From the NCBI GenBank assembly GCA_023055505.1, contig JALIRH010000001.1, forward strand, positions 92,038,530 through 92,102,529: DNA of 64,000 bases. Direction: 5' to 3'. Shown piece by piece: positions 35,030 to 48,800 of this stretch. Each line of letters begins with the position of its first letter. The first letter of the stretch is position 1. The notes below the pieces were generated by a model. It saw only the letters and a program-made list of their open reading frames with translations. It had not been told where the DNA came from and did no database searches. A program made the translations under genes and the position numbers. This DNA comes from Callipepla californica brunnescens. Taxonomy: Eukaryota > Chordata > Aves > Galliformes > Odontophoridae.

Positions 35030-36340
35030 GTCTGTAATCTTGAGGCCAGGCAAAGAGCAAAGTCAGGACCCTGAACTTCCAGGGAGTGAACTTCTGGCTG
35101 TTTAAAGGATTATTAAACGGGATCTCCTGGAAAACTGTCTATAGTGTCATAGGAACAGAACAGAGCTGGCAGCTCCTTAAGAACACCTTTCTGAGAGAAC
35201 AAGAGTTCTCCATCCCCAATCATATGATATCAAGCAGGGGAGGCAGGAGACTGAAATGGGTGAGAAAGGATCTGGTGGTCAAACTGAAGGAAAAAAAGGA
35301 GGAAGCAGGTTTGGGTTACCTAGGAAGAATATATGGATGCTCTCTTGACATACAGAGATGGGATTAGAAAGACATGGATGAAACTGAGCCTGCCAAGGAG
35401 TGTAAAAAATAACAAAAAGGGATTCTACGTGTATAGTAGTCAGAAGAGAAAGGCAAAGGAGATTGTACCCTCTCTGATAAATGAGAAATGAATACTAACT
35501 AGAACAGATATGGAGAAGGCTGAGAAATTGAACAAGTTCTTTGGCTTAGACTTCACTGTCAGCCAGACTTCCCACATCTCTCATATCCCTGAACCTCTAG
35601 GCAGGGGTCGAGGCAGCAAAATCTCTCCTTCTCCAAGAAGTCAAGTCCAAGATTGCCTTATGACACTGAATGTGTACAAGACTATTGGGCCAGACGACAT
35701 ACATCCAAGAATATTGAAGAAACTGTCTGACATGCTTGCTAAGCTACTCTACATAATATTTGAAAAGTCATAGCTGATAGGCATGGCCTCTGATGACTAG
35801 AAAAAGTGAGACAACACTCATATTTTTAACAATGGAAGAAATTATGACTTGAGGGAACTACACCTCACCTTTCTGCCTGAAACAGATCCTCCAAGAAAAG
35901 GTGTTAAGGCACATGTGAGACTAGGAGAGTATCCAACACATGTAGCACAGGTCATGTGAATCAAAGACAGATCTTGCCTGACCAATCTGCTGGCCTTCTA
36001 TGATGGAATGACAGCATCAGTGGACAAAGGAATGCCAAATGATGTCATCTACCTGGACTTGTGCAAGGACTTTACATGGTCCTGCATTATATTCTTAACT
36101 CTGTATTGGAAATATATCTATTTAAAGACAGGACTATTCAGTGGAGAAGGAATTTGTTGCATAATTGTAGCCAGAGTGTTGTTGTCAACAGATCTACATC
36201 CAGGTGGAGGCAAGCGATGGGTGGTGGTCCCCAGGGTTTTGTCTTGGGACCACTGATCTTCAATTACACAGATAGTGGGATCAAGTACACACTCATCTAA
36301 TTTGTGGACAACACCAAGCTGAGTGATGCTTGAAGAATGC
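35030..36340 (+). mobile_element. CR1 LINE ORF2 segment, forward, decayed
   Basis: A forward piece of CR1 ORF2 without the 3' end. The frame at 35086-35367 gives the linker before RT (LLNGISWKTV, EQSWQLLKNTFLREQEFSI, GGRRLKWVRKDLVVKLKEKK). The frame at 35510-35773 enters the RT domain ([35 protein letters not shown]). Further RT words follow in shifted frames to about 36300 ([22 protein letters not shown]). An insertion or replacement around 36090-36170 separates the last two. Stops and frameshifts make it non-functional. The linker matches the antisense copy at 1-1085. Confidence 0.88.
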
Positions 36341-39300
36341 CCACTTCTGCACAGTAATAACTAGAGGGAATATGTAGTCACCCTTCTAGACATTTAATGT
36401 TGAATTAATTGGTTTTCCTGAGAAGAAGGAACTTAAATGTGACTGGAAACATCTCTGACTTCAACTAGCATAAATTAACTGCTTCAGTGTTGCCCACCTA
36501 CTGACTGTGAAGAGCTAACACACACGCACATATACAGATAAATATAGAACAGATTCAGTATATCTGATCTCAGCATCTCTTGGTCCCACATCTTATTCAG
36601 GCTCCATGTTATGCTTTTTCTGGCCTTAGTTTATATTTCTTCATGTGTATGTTTCTGATTTTCTTCCCTTCATATTTTTGGAAATAATGTAAAATTATCT
36701 TTTGGCCTAACACAATTTTGTTTTCCAAAACGAAACTCAAAGTATGTATGGTACGCACAGAAGTGAGCCACGGGGATACAGAATATTTAGTACTTCTCTA
36801 GGACACTATGAGATGAAGGGATAGAAGATCTGCTTTGAGTTTCATCAAAATCTATACATTTTTATGAGAATGGTTTCTGTAGTATATTCTCCTTTTAACT
36901 GTGTTTTGTTTTCGTGTTATAAGGAACTATTTGTGTCATTTTAGAACATTTAGTATAGAAAATAGTGGGAGGAAGATTGAGGTGTTGAAGATTTTGAATA
37001 ATCCATGAAATTAAATTATTTGTCAGAGTAGACATGCTTGCCAATCTCTGTCATAGAAGTGACTGCAAAAGACAAAATGTTGGGATGAAAAGGTTTTAGG
37101 GAATAAAGATGTGGGTAATATTAAAATAATATACATATAATTACAGTCAATATTTTATACTCATATGAATATAGTTTTTGTTGTTTGTTTTTGTTTTTTT
37201 TTTTTTTTTTTAGATGTCCTAGTTAAAAAAATAGAATCAGCATTGAAACTTTCATTACACGGCCTTTTTCTTAGGCAGCAGAGAGAAATGCACTTCTCCC
37301 TGTTCTTCCTGGGCCTACACATCTCATAGAGGTTATGAGATAGATAATTTAAAAGACTAGAAATGAGAACCACTAGGGGCATAGTAAAATTCTTCCATCA
37401 AATTGTTGAAAAAAGCTCAAATACATCAATTTTTTCTTACTAAGATCAGTGTTCTTTTATTTATGAAATAAAATGAGTAGTTAAATATTGAAATCACCAC
37501 TAGCATTAAGGACTCACTGAAAAAAAAAAAAAAAGAGAATTAGAGAGACTTTTACGTTTTTGGGTCTTCTCTCAGTCTTTTTTTCTACAAGTGGAAGTTG
37601 GCTTTAGCCTCACTGACATTAACAAAATATGTATAGCGTAAAGCCAGATATAACAAGACAGTAAAAAGACAGTTAAGACTCTATAAAGGAAGAAATCACC
37701 TACTTTGCAATGATGCAAAAAAGTGTATTTCTATACAGTGATAAAAACTACATTCTTCCATGCATTTTAGAAATAAATACCAGAACTCTTTTGCCTTACT
37801 GATAACATTTATATTATCAGCATGTCTTTCATGTGCAGGTAATTGTGTTGAACAAGATTTAACACATCTAAATTCAGGCATTTAAATGAGGTACTTAAAT
37901 TATTCTATCTATCTAAAAGAGCTAAAGAAATAGATAGCACTAAAATCAGCTGCATTAAAATCAACCATATGTATGTACTGAGGAAAATAGTAGAAAAGAT
38001 GTCTTGTACAATGCTGTCACGTAATCAAAACTAGACCAGCAAAAGGTAAGAACTAAGGCTAAGAACTAATATGAACTAGGTCTTAATACTGATTTCAAAC
38101 TTCAAGAACAGCTAAGGACACAGCTGTTCTGGGAGGATAATAAAAGTAGAATAGTTCAGAAAGTACATCCTTTTTACTGAAGAACGAGTCTGATTTGGAA
38201 CAGGCAGGATAAAAAGGCAAAGCAAGCAGCCCAAGCCCTGGATATAAAGCTTGGCTGAAATATTGGCTTGCAGGTAAGCTCATCTTCGGGGCCTTCCATG
38301 GCTGTTAAGAGAAAGTCTGTGGGGAGCTGGAGCCAGGCTCTGCTGTATTCTCACATTGACAGAAACTAATAGTCTCAGAGGATGATGTTGGGTCCTGGAA
38401 CCTGAGAAGGATTTGGGGAGGCTCTAGGGAAGGAAAAATGAGACCTGGCGGTGCCATCAGGGCTCTGACATATTCCTTCTTGTTATCAATTTCCTATGTA
38501 CTCCCAATACTCCAAATTCCATTTGATTACAATTTTGTTGCTTTTGATTTTATATACGCACAAAATGCAGAAGTAAATATTGTGATCTCAGCACTGAATT
38601 TATCTTCACATGCAGACCACTGAAAGAACACTGTATTTTCCACACTTATATCAGGAGAACAAATTACTTCCTTTAAAAAGGCAGTTGTTTGTACCTGCTA
38701 ACATTTTTTATGTACTTAGATTCAAAAGAAAGTGTTAATGCAATAAGTTATTCAATAAAAAAATATAAAACTTTACTTCTAAGTGAGTGTGTCAGTTTTA
38801 AAACCACAGTACCACAGCTTAAAAGAGTGGTAGATTATATAGTATGCAGTACACACTGATGGATGTGTGTAACTACTATAATGACTAATCATAGTATGCT
38901 GCTAGTTTTACGGATTTCAAATTTTGACCTCTAACATTAGTCATGTAAATTTGTTATTTTCAACAAAGCTTTTCTTTAGCAGGACTAAATATTTTCTTCC
39001 AGCTTCAGGAAAGGTTACACTCCTAAAATAGTCCTAGACAAATGTATTTTCTCTTGTTTGAATACCTTTAATATTCTCCAAAAACATCAGAGAAAATTAT
39101 GATGATATAATTTTTAATTAAAAAAGAGAGAAATTTATATTTGGAATCTAGAAAACGGTCTGTATTTTTCTAATGAGTGCAAATGTACACTCCAAATCAT
39201 TGTGATTTTGAACACATCGCTCATTTGCTGTCAGGGACAGAGAAAAATCCAGTCACAACATATTATTCAGTACTTCACAGAGCTAAGTACAAGAAATGAT

Positions 39301-40773
39301 TATGGAAATATCTCAATATACTTTAAATCACAAGGAAGTCACTATGATAGCAGAAGTAGTACATCTGCAGAAATAGGATGTATTTAGCTTGGAGTCAGAT
39401 ATACTGATTGGTGGTTTGTTAAAAAGGGAATGGTGGCAGAAATTTTTGAACATGGCTTAGGTGTGAAGTTAGAGGCCCATGAAGTATGGGCATGGATTTA
39501 TTTATAAAATATTTGCAGAATGACGTCTGCTAGGAGAACATCTACAAATAGAATAGCATTCTCAGGAAACGAGATATTCTGGTAGGAAGAAGTAATTGCT
39601 AAATAGATAATTAACCAAAATGCTCTCAGTTTCAAAAACTTCAAAATTCGTAACTTTCTATTTGAAGAAAATAATATCCATGCAATCTGATTGAATGATG
39701 AGAAACTTAAGTATGTCAGCGCTTGATTAAGTCTGCCTTGATTTTAAATCCCTAGCAGTGATAACTAAAAATGTAAAACTAACTTGAGAAGACTTAAGAC
39801 AAAGAAGAAGATGATTTTTTTCCTGTTTTTACTAAAGTATGTAGAAGTGGTACTTAAAGAGAAAGAAATAGTAAAGATCAGGTTGTTTTTTTTATTTTTC
39901 CCAGTTTATTTCTCCATTACTATTTTCCACTTCTTTTTTTAGGTCTAGTAAAGTGTCAGCACGATTATTTTTCCTACAGATCTGTTGGTAAATTTGTGTT
40001 TAAAATCAGATTATAAGTCTTTCTCAAGAGTGGGAAAATAAATGACAACCTAGAGTGTACAACAGCTGCTGTGGTTGAATAAACTATGAACTTTATATTA
40101 TCAGGCAGATATTTTCACTGAGGCTTTAGGTTCATATCAAAGCTGGAGTACATAAAAAATAATATGTTCTTTATTAACCATGGCGTCCTACTGAATAAAT
40201 TAAAGTAACTTTTGATAAATGATGTATAAGAATTTTTGTTCTTTAAAATGCACAGTGTATTTTTCTCAGATTGAAAGGATTATATGCTACCTAATTGTCA
40301 GAAGTTTTACATTAATATGCATAGTTTGTCCTACTAAAAATAACAATTTAATTCCTTATTAGAAAATACGGTAATTCTCCATCTTCCTTCCTTCTTCCTC
40401 CTTTCCTCTGTTCCTCCCTCCCTTCCTCCCTTATTTTTCTTTATTTTTTTTTTACTTTTTCTCCTGAAAGTGTAGATACTTATTTGTTCATTTTTCAGAA
40501 TTGTAATGCATAGATATTGAGAAGCTTGTGTAGAAAGGTTTTTGTCAAGCTGATGAGAAAACAGCAGTTACTGATAATGCATTTTCCTTGCTCTTTACGG
40601 AATGTGGGAATGGTATTAAGAACCTAGAGAAAGTATGTTGGCTTTTATTTGCTGGAGAAAATAAATCTCTAGTACAAGGTGAAATATTTATACAAGACGG
40701 TAAGTAAAATTGATGTAAGAATTGGTTAGCTCATAATTATCTTTCTGAAGATATGCTTCACTCTGAAGTAGCC
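36341..40773. other. No gene recognised
   Basis: AT-rich unique DNA. A T run spans about 37193-37212, an A run lies near 37521, and a pyrimidine-rich C/T tract runs from 40378 to 40450. The GC-richer part at 38095-38460 looks like an old repeat but matches nothing I know. Open frames of up to 73 codons are unremarkable. Confidence 0.5.
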
Positions 40774-41155
40774 TGTCAATGGTTTACAGGCTTGTTCAGC
40801 CTGGTTCCATGATGAATGGGGTGGGGGAACCCAAATGGCCTTCACTGTGAGAAAGGGGAAGGGGAAAAGGTAAAAGGGAGATGGCCCTAAAAATAAAACA
40901 GCTGCAACAATCTGAGGAGAAAGGCTAATTTGCTAAATAAGATATCTCAATTTGAAATAACAAAATATAATACAATATAATTAGAATTGAATCAAATTTA
41001 AATCAAATTAAATGAGAGTGTCTGAAAATCAAAGGCCTTATGCTAACGCTGAAGGTGAGATGACAAGGGAGCACCCACTGCTGGGTCTCTCCAAAAGGGG
41101 AAAAATGCCTGTGTTTCAGGCTTTCCTCAGTGAAAGAAAACCAGATGTAAAAGCA
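40774..41155 (-). repeat. Old ERVL-like LTR, antisense, same family as the provirus
   Basis: In reverse complement this follows the provirus LTR from its 3' end inward. It starts with TGTCAATGGTTTACAG, the counterpart of the LTR end, then has the GGTTCC...GGGGGAACCC region, AAAACAGCTGCAACAATCTG, GCTAATTTGCTAAATAAG, ATAATACAATATAATTAGAA, GGCCTTATGCTAACGCTGAAG and GAGCACCCACTGCTG. Identity is roughly four in five bases by eye, much lower than between the two proviral LTRs. Similarity fades near 41155, so the 5' part of the LTR is lost. No primer site lies next to its 3' end, so it is a solo LTR or the remains of a 3' LTR. Confidence 0.85.
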
Positions 41156-43114
41156 ATTTTTTTTATAATTATGTCACAAAATATACGCAGATTCTGTATT
41201 ATTAGGTACCTAAAACTATTTCTGTACAGAAAACACTATTTTCTTCATCTCAAGTATATTTTGTTCAGCCTTTCCTACAGTGTACTACATAAAAAAAGAA
41301 GGAAGTAAAGACGTTTTATTTTTTTCCTGAAAGATAGATCCATAAAATTAAACAATAATGTATACTTTGATTGAAAGTCCCAGATGGATAGCTAGAGTGG
41401 AATAGGATAGGTAGCAGATTTTTTATTTGTTTTTTACATGAATGTACATACAACTGGTCAACTCTAGTTAAAGTGATATATTTTAGTTTTCTCTCATTGT
41501 CTTGTGTTTCATGCTGCTACTCATTCTTTCTTCTGTCTGGCAAAAAGTTGTTCAGAAATTTGTTTTTAAGCTCAGTTTTCAGTTTCAATTTCACTTCTGA
41601 AGCAATAAATGTTAAACAGATCAAATCAGGAGTGTTCTTAGTGCTATGAATAAAATTAGATCAGTTCTGTCAAATCTCTTAGTTTTTATCACAAGAACAC
41701 TTCAGTTACATCCCTAATTCAGTTGTTATCAGGTGAGATTTCACACTATCCAATTAAATCACTTGTGAAATATTTATTTCTTCTGTATTGCCCATATCAC
41801 TCAGTCTAGCAGTCTGCAAGTCTTCATGCATTAACGAGTGCATCCCGTGTCAAGAGGAAGCCACTGCTCTGTTGATCTTTCAGAATGATGTATCTGTTGC
41901 TGCATGTTGCTTGACCCAATTTAGATATTCCTCTGTGTGGAAATGTCATCTAAACTGACAGTTGAGATTCACAGTTCTCTTTTTTTTCCTTTCTTCTTTC
42001 TTTGAAGTGCTTAGATAGAACTGTACAGACAATGCAGTGCTGTTGCCTTTTATTACTGTCTTTCTTAAATTAGACTGTAGAACCTTGACCTTCTCTTATC
42101 ACATAAGAGTCTTTCCTACTCACTAAGTGCTCTCTATAAATTCTGTGCGAAGTGAATTAGTCACATTAGAACCTGACCTATTCTGTCCTTAAATATTTGA
42201 TCTTACCAGGTTAGGTACTTCCATAGAATTTCGCCTTAGAATGTTCCAGTTGATTTCTCAGTGCATTGTCAGTATGCTCACAGAAACAAATACAAGCCTC
42301 CATCTTGTATAAACTGCTATCAGGCTGAAAAACAAATATGTGTTTGTTGGCAACCAGCAATGTCCTCTGGCTCAATATACTCTATGGTTCTTTTGATAAA
42401 TGGGTATAGCATCTTGATACCGATTTAGTAATAGAAAGAAATAATGTGCAATTGATAAAATACCCTTATCAGACAAACTTCTTCCATGTACAAACAAATT
42501 GAAATTGCATATAAAAACAATAATTTTTACTGAAGTGTAATAGGGTAGTTATGAAGTTATAAAAATTCGTGAAATGCTCAATACCTTACCTGCCAGAAAA
42601 TTTGGACACAATGCTGTTACTCTGTCTTTTTTTTTTTTTTTTTTTTTGACATGGTCATGAAATTACTGTGTACCTGACATCATCTCATTACTATCTCTCC
42701 CTTCTTTGTCTCATTCTTGAAAGTTGCTGAAGTGCCACTAAGAAATCCCAAGTCCTCAGTCATTGAAGCAGTTAAATATCAGCTTCTCAGCTCTCTCTGG
42801 GTGCTGCTCCCCTTATTATCCACAATGCATAAAACTTAGGTGCCTTCTCTTGAGGATAATATATATATATATATATATTTTTTTTTTTTTGCATAAAAAA
42901 AAGTTCCTTCTAAAGCATAACCTGTGGGTAATGATGTACTGTAAATCCACTAGTCTGAGAAGCTGCACAGTTGCACTTAGACTGTATGAATACTGATTTG
43001 AAAACACAGCGTGAGGTTTGAAAACACACTACATATATGCAATTAAATACTATGTGTGTGGAACTTTAAAACAATTTGGAAAGGCATAGATCTGAGAATT
43101 GTGGTAAGTTACTG
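41156..43114. other. No gene recognised
   Basis: AT-rich, with a 21-base T run at 42627-42647 and a (TA)n then T run at about 42860-42890. No repeat family or exon identified. Confidence 0.55.
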
Positions 43115-43552
43115 TACTCCTATGAAGACAGATTGAGGGAAGTGGTCTTGTTCAGCCTGGAGAAGGCTGTGAGGAGACCTCATTGCAGCCTTTCACTATT
43201 TAAAATGGATTATAAACAAGAGTAGACAGTGATAGGACAAGAAGAAATGGTTTTAAGCTCAAGGATGGAAGGTTTAGTCTGGGTGTCTGAGGGAAGTTCT
43301 TGTATAGAAAGAGTGGTGAAGTCTGGAACAGGCTGCTCAGAAAGGTTGTGGGTGCCCCATTTGTGGAAGTGTTCAAGACCAGGCTGGATGGGGCCCTGGA
43401 CAACATGGTCTAGTATCAGATCTGGAGTCTGGGGGCTTTGCTTGTGGAGGGGAGTTGGAACTTGATGATTCTTGGGGTCCCTTCCAACCCAAGCCATTTT
43501 ATGATTCTGTGATCCTATGATTCTATGATTCTATGATTTTATGATTCTATGA
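43115..43552 (+). mobile_element. CR1 LINE 3' end with intact octamer tail
   Basis: Blocks run in the forward CR1 order: TATGAAGACAGATTGAGGGA, TTGTTCAGCCTGGAGAAGG, GTGATAGGACAAG, GTGGTGAAGTCTGGAACAGG, GTGGGTGCCCCATTTGTGGA, CAGGCTGGATGGGGCCCTGG and GGTCCCTTCCAACCCAAGCC, then a tail of octamers. It is 5'-truncated and has no coding frame. The regular tail makes it among the youngest CR1 copies here. Confidence 0.93.
43503..43550 (+). repeat. CR1 octamer tail, six units of GATTCTAT type
   Basis: Six head-to-tail 8-mers: GATTCTGT, GATCCTAT, GATTCTAT, GATTCTAT, GATTTTAT, GATTCTAT. CR1 elements end in such octamers instead of poly(A). They mark the exact 3' end of the element. Confidence 0.92.
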
Positions 43553-45189
43553 CTGGTCTAGCAACAATGATCAGTCTCCCAGGTGAGTTCACTGCAGTTC
43601 TAACCACACACCTTCACAGAAGATTAATTGAAAGTAGAAAACAGGATAATAAGACCAGAGAATGAAAGAGCCTGTCCAAGTCCTGTCTGGTGGCTTGGCC
43701 TCTGTGTATGAGTGATCTGCATCAGACTCAGCCATTGACACAGTGTCAGATATCTATACATGGAGCACCGTCCTGTACTTTTCTTGTTTCATTTGTTGTT
43801 TTATTCTAAATTAGATTCTCAGATGAAGCTACCAATGGGCTCACTATTCATGCATCATTAGACAAAGATCTTTCTCCACATGTAAAGCTAATTAGTATTT
43901 GCCACCCGAGTTCTGGTTATCACCTTGGTCTTCCACCCCAAACACATTATAGAAAGTGTAAAAGTTTTGCCTATAGGTGCTTTGTTTCCATGGATTAATA
44001 CAGTCAGTTAAAGCTTGGTATATCATATCACAGCTATACTTTCAAGTCCATTTAATTTTCTGAAAACATAAAAGAAAAAAAAAAGAAATATGTAATAGTG
44101 AGATAAATAGGTTTTAAAACAGTCTTCCAAGTGTAATGGAGAAAGAACAAAAGATGGATAACCAAGCGACTTTTAATATGGATCTAGATATGTTTATGTA
44201 ACTGACCATATGACATACTGTCTGCAGTAAAAAAAACTAATAATTATAATCCTGTAAGTTTCTTTTAATTCAATACTCTGCTGTTTGCTGAAATTCTATA
44301 GACCTGACAAGAAATACCTGTACCTTAATACAGAATTCAACTCCTTTTAGAGACTGTCTTGTGTCTTTCCCATGAAGACCTACGCAAACATTCTGGACCT
44401 TTAGTTTATTTCCCCTTCTATAACATTCATATTTATGCTGTCTCAGTCTCAGAGTCAGTTTGACAGACTGCTTATCCTAGGGACAGATTGCTTATGCTAG
44501 GGAAAAAACAAAACCAAGTATTTTTTTAAGGAACTACAGATTGAGTCTAATTCTAGCTTTGTGTTTTATCCGACCTCAGCACTATTTTATATCTCTGTGG
44601 ATTTTCCTTCAACAGAGTGATAATTTCTGTGGTCATAGTTCAGTATAAAATAAGTATTGGAATTATTAACACTCCTGTTTTCTGTGGAAAAAGAACATTC
44701 TTCCCTTTTTGTTGCCCTTTCATATGTTTTGAAGAGTTCTGTTTTTATTTGCTTCCTCATATATATTACATAATATTTACCTGCAGAGTCTACAAAAAAA
44801 AAGTATTTCTGTAGAAAATTCTTCCAGCTGTTGAAGATGTATCTTCAATAATATATACTTTTCTTCTCTATATATAACTTCATGTGTGAAGAAATGCTAT
44901 AATGCTATGTAGGGAAAGTGATTATAGAATTTACATTGAACATTTTAGATGTAAGAAATGTAATAATTCTTCCTAGATTCATCATGTATTAATATCTGGT
45001 TAGCAGAATGTCTGATTTTTTTGTCAAGATCCCCAACACTTCTCAAAGTTGTTAGTATCTTTATAAAAATGCATAGATTTATGAATTTCTGTTTAGAAAA
45101 CTAACAGGAACCTCTGATACTGAAAACAGGAAAAATGATGTTGAATATCGAGCATTTAGCTTCTTTAGCATAAAAGTATGTAGAAGGTG
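43553..45189. other. No gene recognised; one 20-bp tandem pair
   Basis: Mostly AT-rich. A 20-bp unit beginning GACAGACTGCTTATC is repeated twice at 44462-44481 and 44482-44501, with two differences. No exon or repeat family identified. Confidence 0.55.
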
Positions 45190-45830
45190 AGTGCTCTTTT
45201 AAAAGCTCTTCTCCAAGACAATAAGGGATAACAAGAAAATGAAGCAGCAATGCAGACAAAGTCTGTCACATTAATTTATAAAAGCAGATAAGAATGTGGG
45301 AGTGTTTATTCCAACAGTTATCTTGACAGTTTCTGAGGTGGGAGACAATCACAAGGAACAGAGCTCTCAGCCACACCAGTTTCTGAGCTAACAAGCTACA
45401 AGTGCTATTTCCATGAAGGACCAACCTTTCGTCTGATAAGATTGCAGACCAGTTGAACAAATAGCTGAGCTCAGCAAGCCCAGGATGTGGGGAAGGTGGT
45501 AATATGCAGAGGAAAGGAAGCAGGAGTAATGAAGAGATAGATGTAAAGTGGTGTGTAAGGTAGGGCTAGTCAGTATAGTTGTCTGTCTGAGCTCTGTGCT
45601 TGTTCATTGCAGTCAATCCTATCTTATTAAATCTCAATACACCTATTCTTCACTCTGTGTATTCACACTCTCTGTCATTTGTGGGCATCTATTACAAGGC
45701 AGGCCTTGGATTTAGTCAGACACTGGATGAACAGAGGAACTCTGACAGTACTCGAAGGATCCATGAAAGTTTGTGTGTTGTGTTGCATGTTTTCTATTTA
45801 TCTTTGCTAGTGAGCTTCTATCTCTAACAA
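45190..45830 (+). repeat. Possible old LTR
   Basis: The middle and end have LTR character: AGCTGAGCTCAGCAAGCCCA, TCTGTCTGAGCTCTGTGC, then TTCATTGCAGTCAATCC followed by TATTAAATCTCAATACACC. The last resembles the polyadenylation and R-U5 part of some avian ERV LTRs, followed by GTGGGCATCTATTACAAGGC. No clear TG/CA ends or flanking duplications. The call is by recognition and is weak. Confidence 0.33.
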
Positions 45831-48800
45831 GATAAACACATAAATCTTGTGTGCAATTGCTGTTTCCCAAGGTATCCCTTGGCAGGAGCAGCTTGTGTGA
45901 TCAGTCATAATATGGTCCTGTCTCTGTTTTTGTGTCTCTAAGATACATACTTAGCTATGCTACTGTTACACTGTTTACTAAATGTGTATACAGATTTTGC
46001 AAAATTCTTACTACCAAATCATGCAGAAATCTAATAGTTTTTGTTCCATTTTTTTCTGAACAGTTTCATAAAGGAGAAATCTAAAATCAAGTTGTTTATG
46101 AAGAATTATTCTTGCCTGAACTGTCCTGTTCAAGACAGTTGATTTATTCTAATTCATTGATTAAAATGATGAGAGCTGAATTGGAAAAATAATTTTTAAA
46201 TGGTCAGCAATACTTGAACTGAAGAGGTACACATCAACTCCTTAAAGGAAGAGGGGTGAAATATTACTTCTATCAAGATAAAATGAAAAAAATTATCCTT
46301 CCGTGCTCAGTTCCTAGTTTTCAATTCAACTCTACATATTTTAAATTCAAGTTTATACCCTATGACAATTAAAGCGTAAAGAGATTATCACAACAGAATA
46401 TGAATAGAAAGGCTTTTTCAGCTTATCTCTTCTACAGTGAGATTTTAAATTCAACTCATAGACTCTGAAATTAGTGATGCCTCAAATTCATAGATATGAA
46501 GTGGTAGCAGGTTTAAATGAAGGGCAGAAAGGCATAGCTTTCATAACAAACATCAGTGCATTTGCATTCACATCAGCATACTGTTAAACAACTCAAGGGC
46601 AGTAAACTACTGCTGTAAAATGACAGTCCTCTTTAATGGAAAGACTCTCTTCATTGTAATATATCCTTGATAATTCTAATACAAGCCACTAGTCATATTT
46701 TCATGTGTTAATGAACACCACAGTAGTCAAGGCATCAATTATATATTGTTTCACTCGAGCTGTTTAGTACATCTATTGTGAAAACAATAGAAATCAGTGT
46801 CTGTTTGCAAACAAATTCCTTAGAGAAAAGAGACAAAATGATTCAGTAGCTTATTTGCAGAAATTATACTACTGTTGTAGTTGCAGTTCTTTCTATTCAA
46901 TATCTTTCATTACAACTGATTTAAAACCATCTAATAAATTAGCATACAAATATTAATAAAATATTTACATGGAAATTTATCACAAGTAATACCACAATAG
47001 ATTTTAATTTTCAAACAATGTAAATAACACTTCATAATGTGTAACAGAGTCCTTAAAGGGTAAATTTATACAAATTATTAATAGAGGGTAGGATTAGTGT
47101 TCTTTGGTTCTGGGATCAGTTGATATAGTGCAGCACATATCCATTCAGATCATGTATATATGTCATGCTTACACCTTTTTTTTTTTCTCTCTAAACTATG
47201 AAGCACATTCAACAAGTTTATTAGGATTAGTTTTAACAGCTACATTCAATTTTTTTTTTTCATGTGTTAATCTGAAAAATGGCAGTTGTTATGGGTTAAA
47301 AATATGCCACGGATGGTGCTAGTAGAGAAAAGTATGTACAGCAAGGTGCCATTGCTAAGGTACAAGATTTTCTTCTATTTCACTTGTGCACATTTATCAT
47401 TCATGAGAATATTTAAAAATTAAACCAATCCAATCTAAAACAAATGTACAAATGTACAAATTACACCACCCCCTATCCCCACACACAAAAAGACAAAAAC
47501 AAAACAAAAAAATCCATCCTTACAAAATAAGGAGAAGAAAAGATGACAAATCAAAAATCCAAAGTTAAACACCATTCCATTCCACCTTCAGCAAGGAACT
47601 GCTGTTTTACGCAATTTAATTAATGGGATGACAGATATTAGTATTCAGTTCATGTAGCATTTCAGTCATAGATGTTACACACAAAATACCCTCAATATTC
47701 TGCCATTTCCAGGTTGCTGCACAAAGTGATAAGCATCTTATATCCTGTTATGTAGCAACAGAGGAAGCAGCAAGATTCTAAGACACTGCCTTCTAAATGA
47801 GAAAATAATCACATTAGAGCTCTAAAATATCCCCATCGTTTTGATCACATTAATGATTTGGAATATTTACTTTAATGAAAACAACTGTGTTAGAAAAAGC
47901 TGCTTTGCTGACATTTGTAAGTGCTTCTCTTCACTGATTAGCTTAAATCCTATGTGGTGTGAACATGGTGCTCCTTTATGCTGCAGTCCCACAGCCATCA
48001 AAATGCTTCTGTTTGTAGGAAGTGTTCTGAATAACTTTCTTGACTTCTAAATAAAGATTGTGTTTCTCAGATATATTTGCATTTATATTCTGGAAGATCA
48101 AAACGTTCTAACTCTCTCACTTAAAATTTTTAATTTGAGTTACTTCTGGTTGTGTTAAATAAGGAAGAAAGAAATGATTGCATAGTAGAAAACAGAAAAA
48201 AAAAAAGCTTAATCTTATTTTTGATCAGGGTTCAAAACTACATTGGCTTCAATGAGAATTCTCAAAGGAAAGTAATTATGGATTTGGATCTCTAAGACTT
48301 CTACATGCAGAGTACTTATTACATTCTGCATGAGTTCTTCAAATGTTCTTGAAGATTGTAACCACAGAATGTAGGCAGGTTTCTCAGGAGGCCTTGTTAC
48401 ACCCCTGCTGGATCTCTTGAAGTCTGTTTACCCATGTACCTTTGTGTAATTCTACTTAAACCAAAACAAAACCACCATGCAATATGAAACCCAAAATATT
48501 TTATATTTGATATAGGTTATCAATATTTAGTTTTCAGAAACATAACTAAAAAATTAGTTATGTGCTTGGAACAGAAGGAATACAGCCTTCAATATGTGCC
48601 TTTCACTTATATTCACAGAACTATGAAAAATGATTTTGCACTGTTATATTAATTGCACTATGCATCATCAGAAAACAACAACAAAAAATACTAAAAGTCC
48701 TTCATGTTCCATACTGATGTGGTTAATGTATGAATTATAAATGAATTGGTCTATCAAACACTACCAGTAAGTTCAGAAAGATCACAAGAGAAATGTGCTT

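Noticed and set aside
38095..38460. GC-richer block as a possible exon or promoter
   Set aside because: No open frame of interest, no CpG cluster and no recognisable family; probably an old unnamed repeat, but not supportable.
42856..42890. TATATATA as a promoter
   Set aside because: It is part of a (TA)n plus T-run microsatellite with no downstream gene evidence.
43497..43553. CRISPR-like short repeats
   Set aside because: The 8-bp units are contiguous without spacers and are the normal CR1 3' tail in an animal genome.
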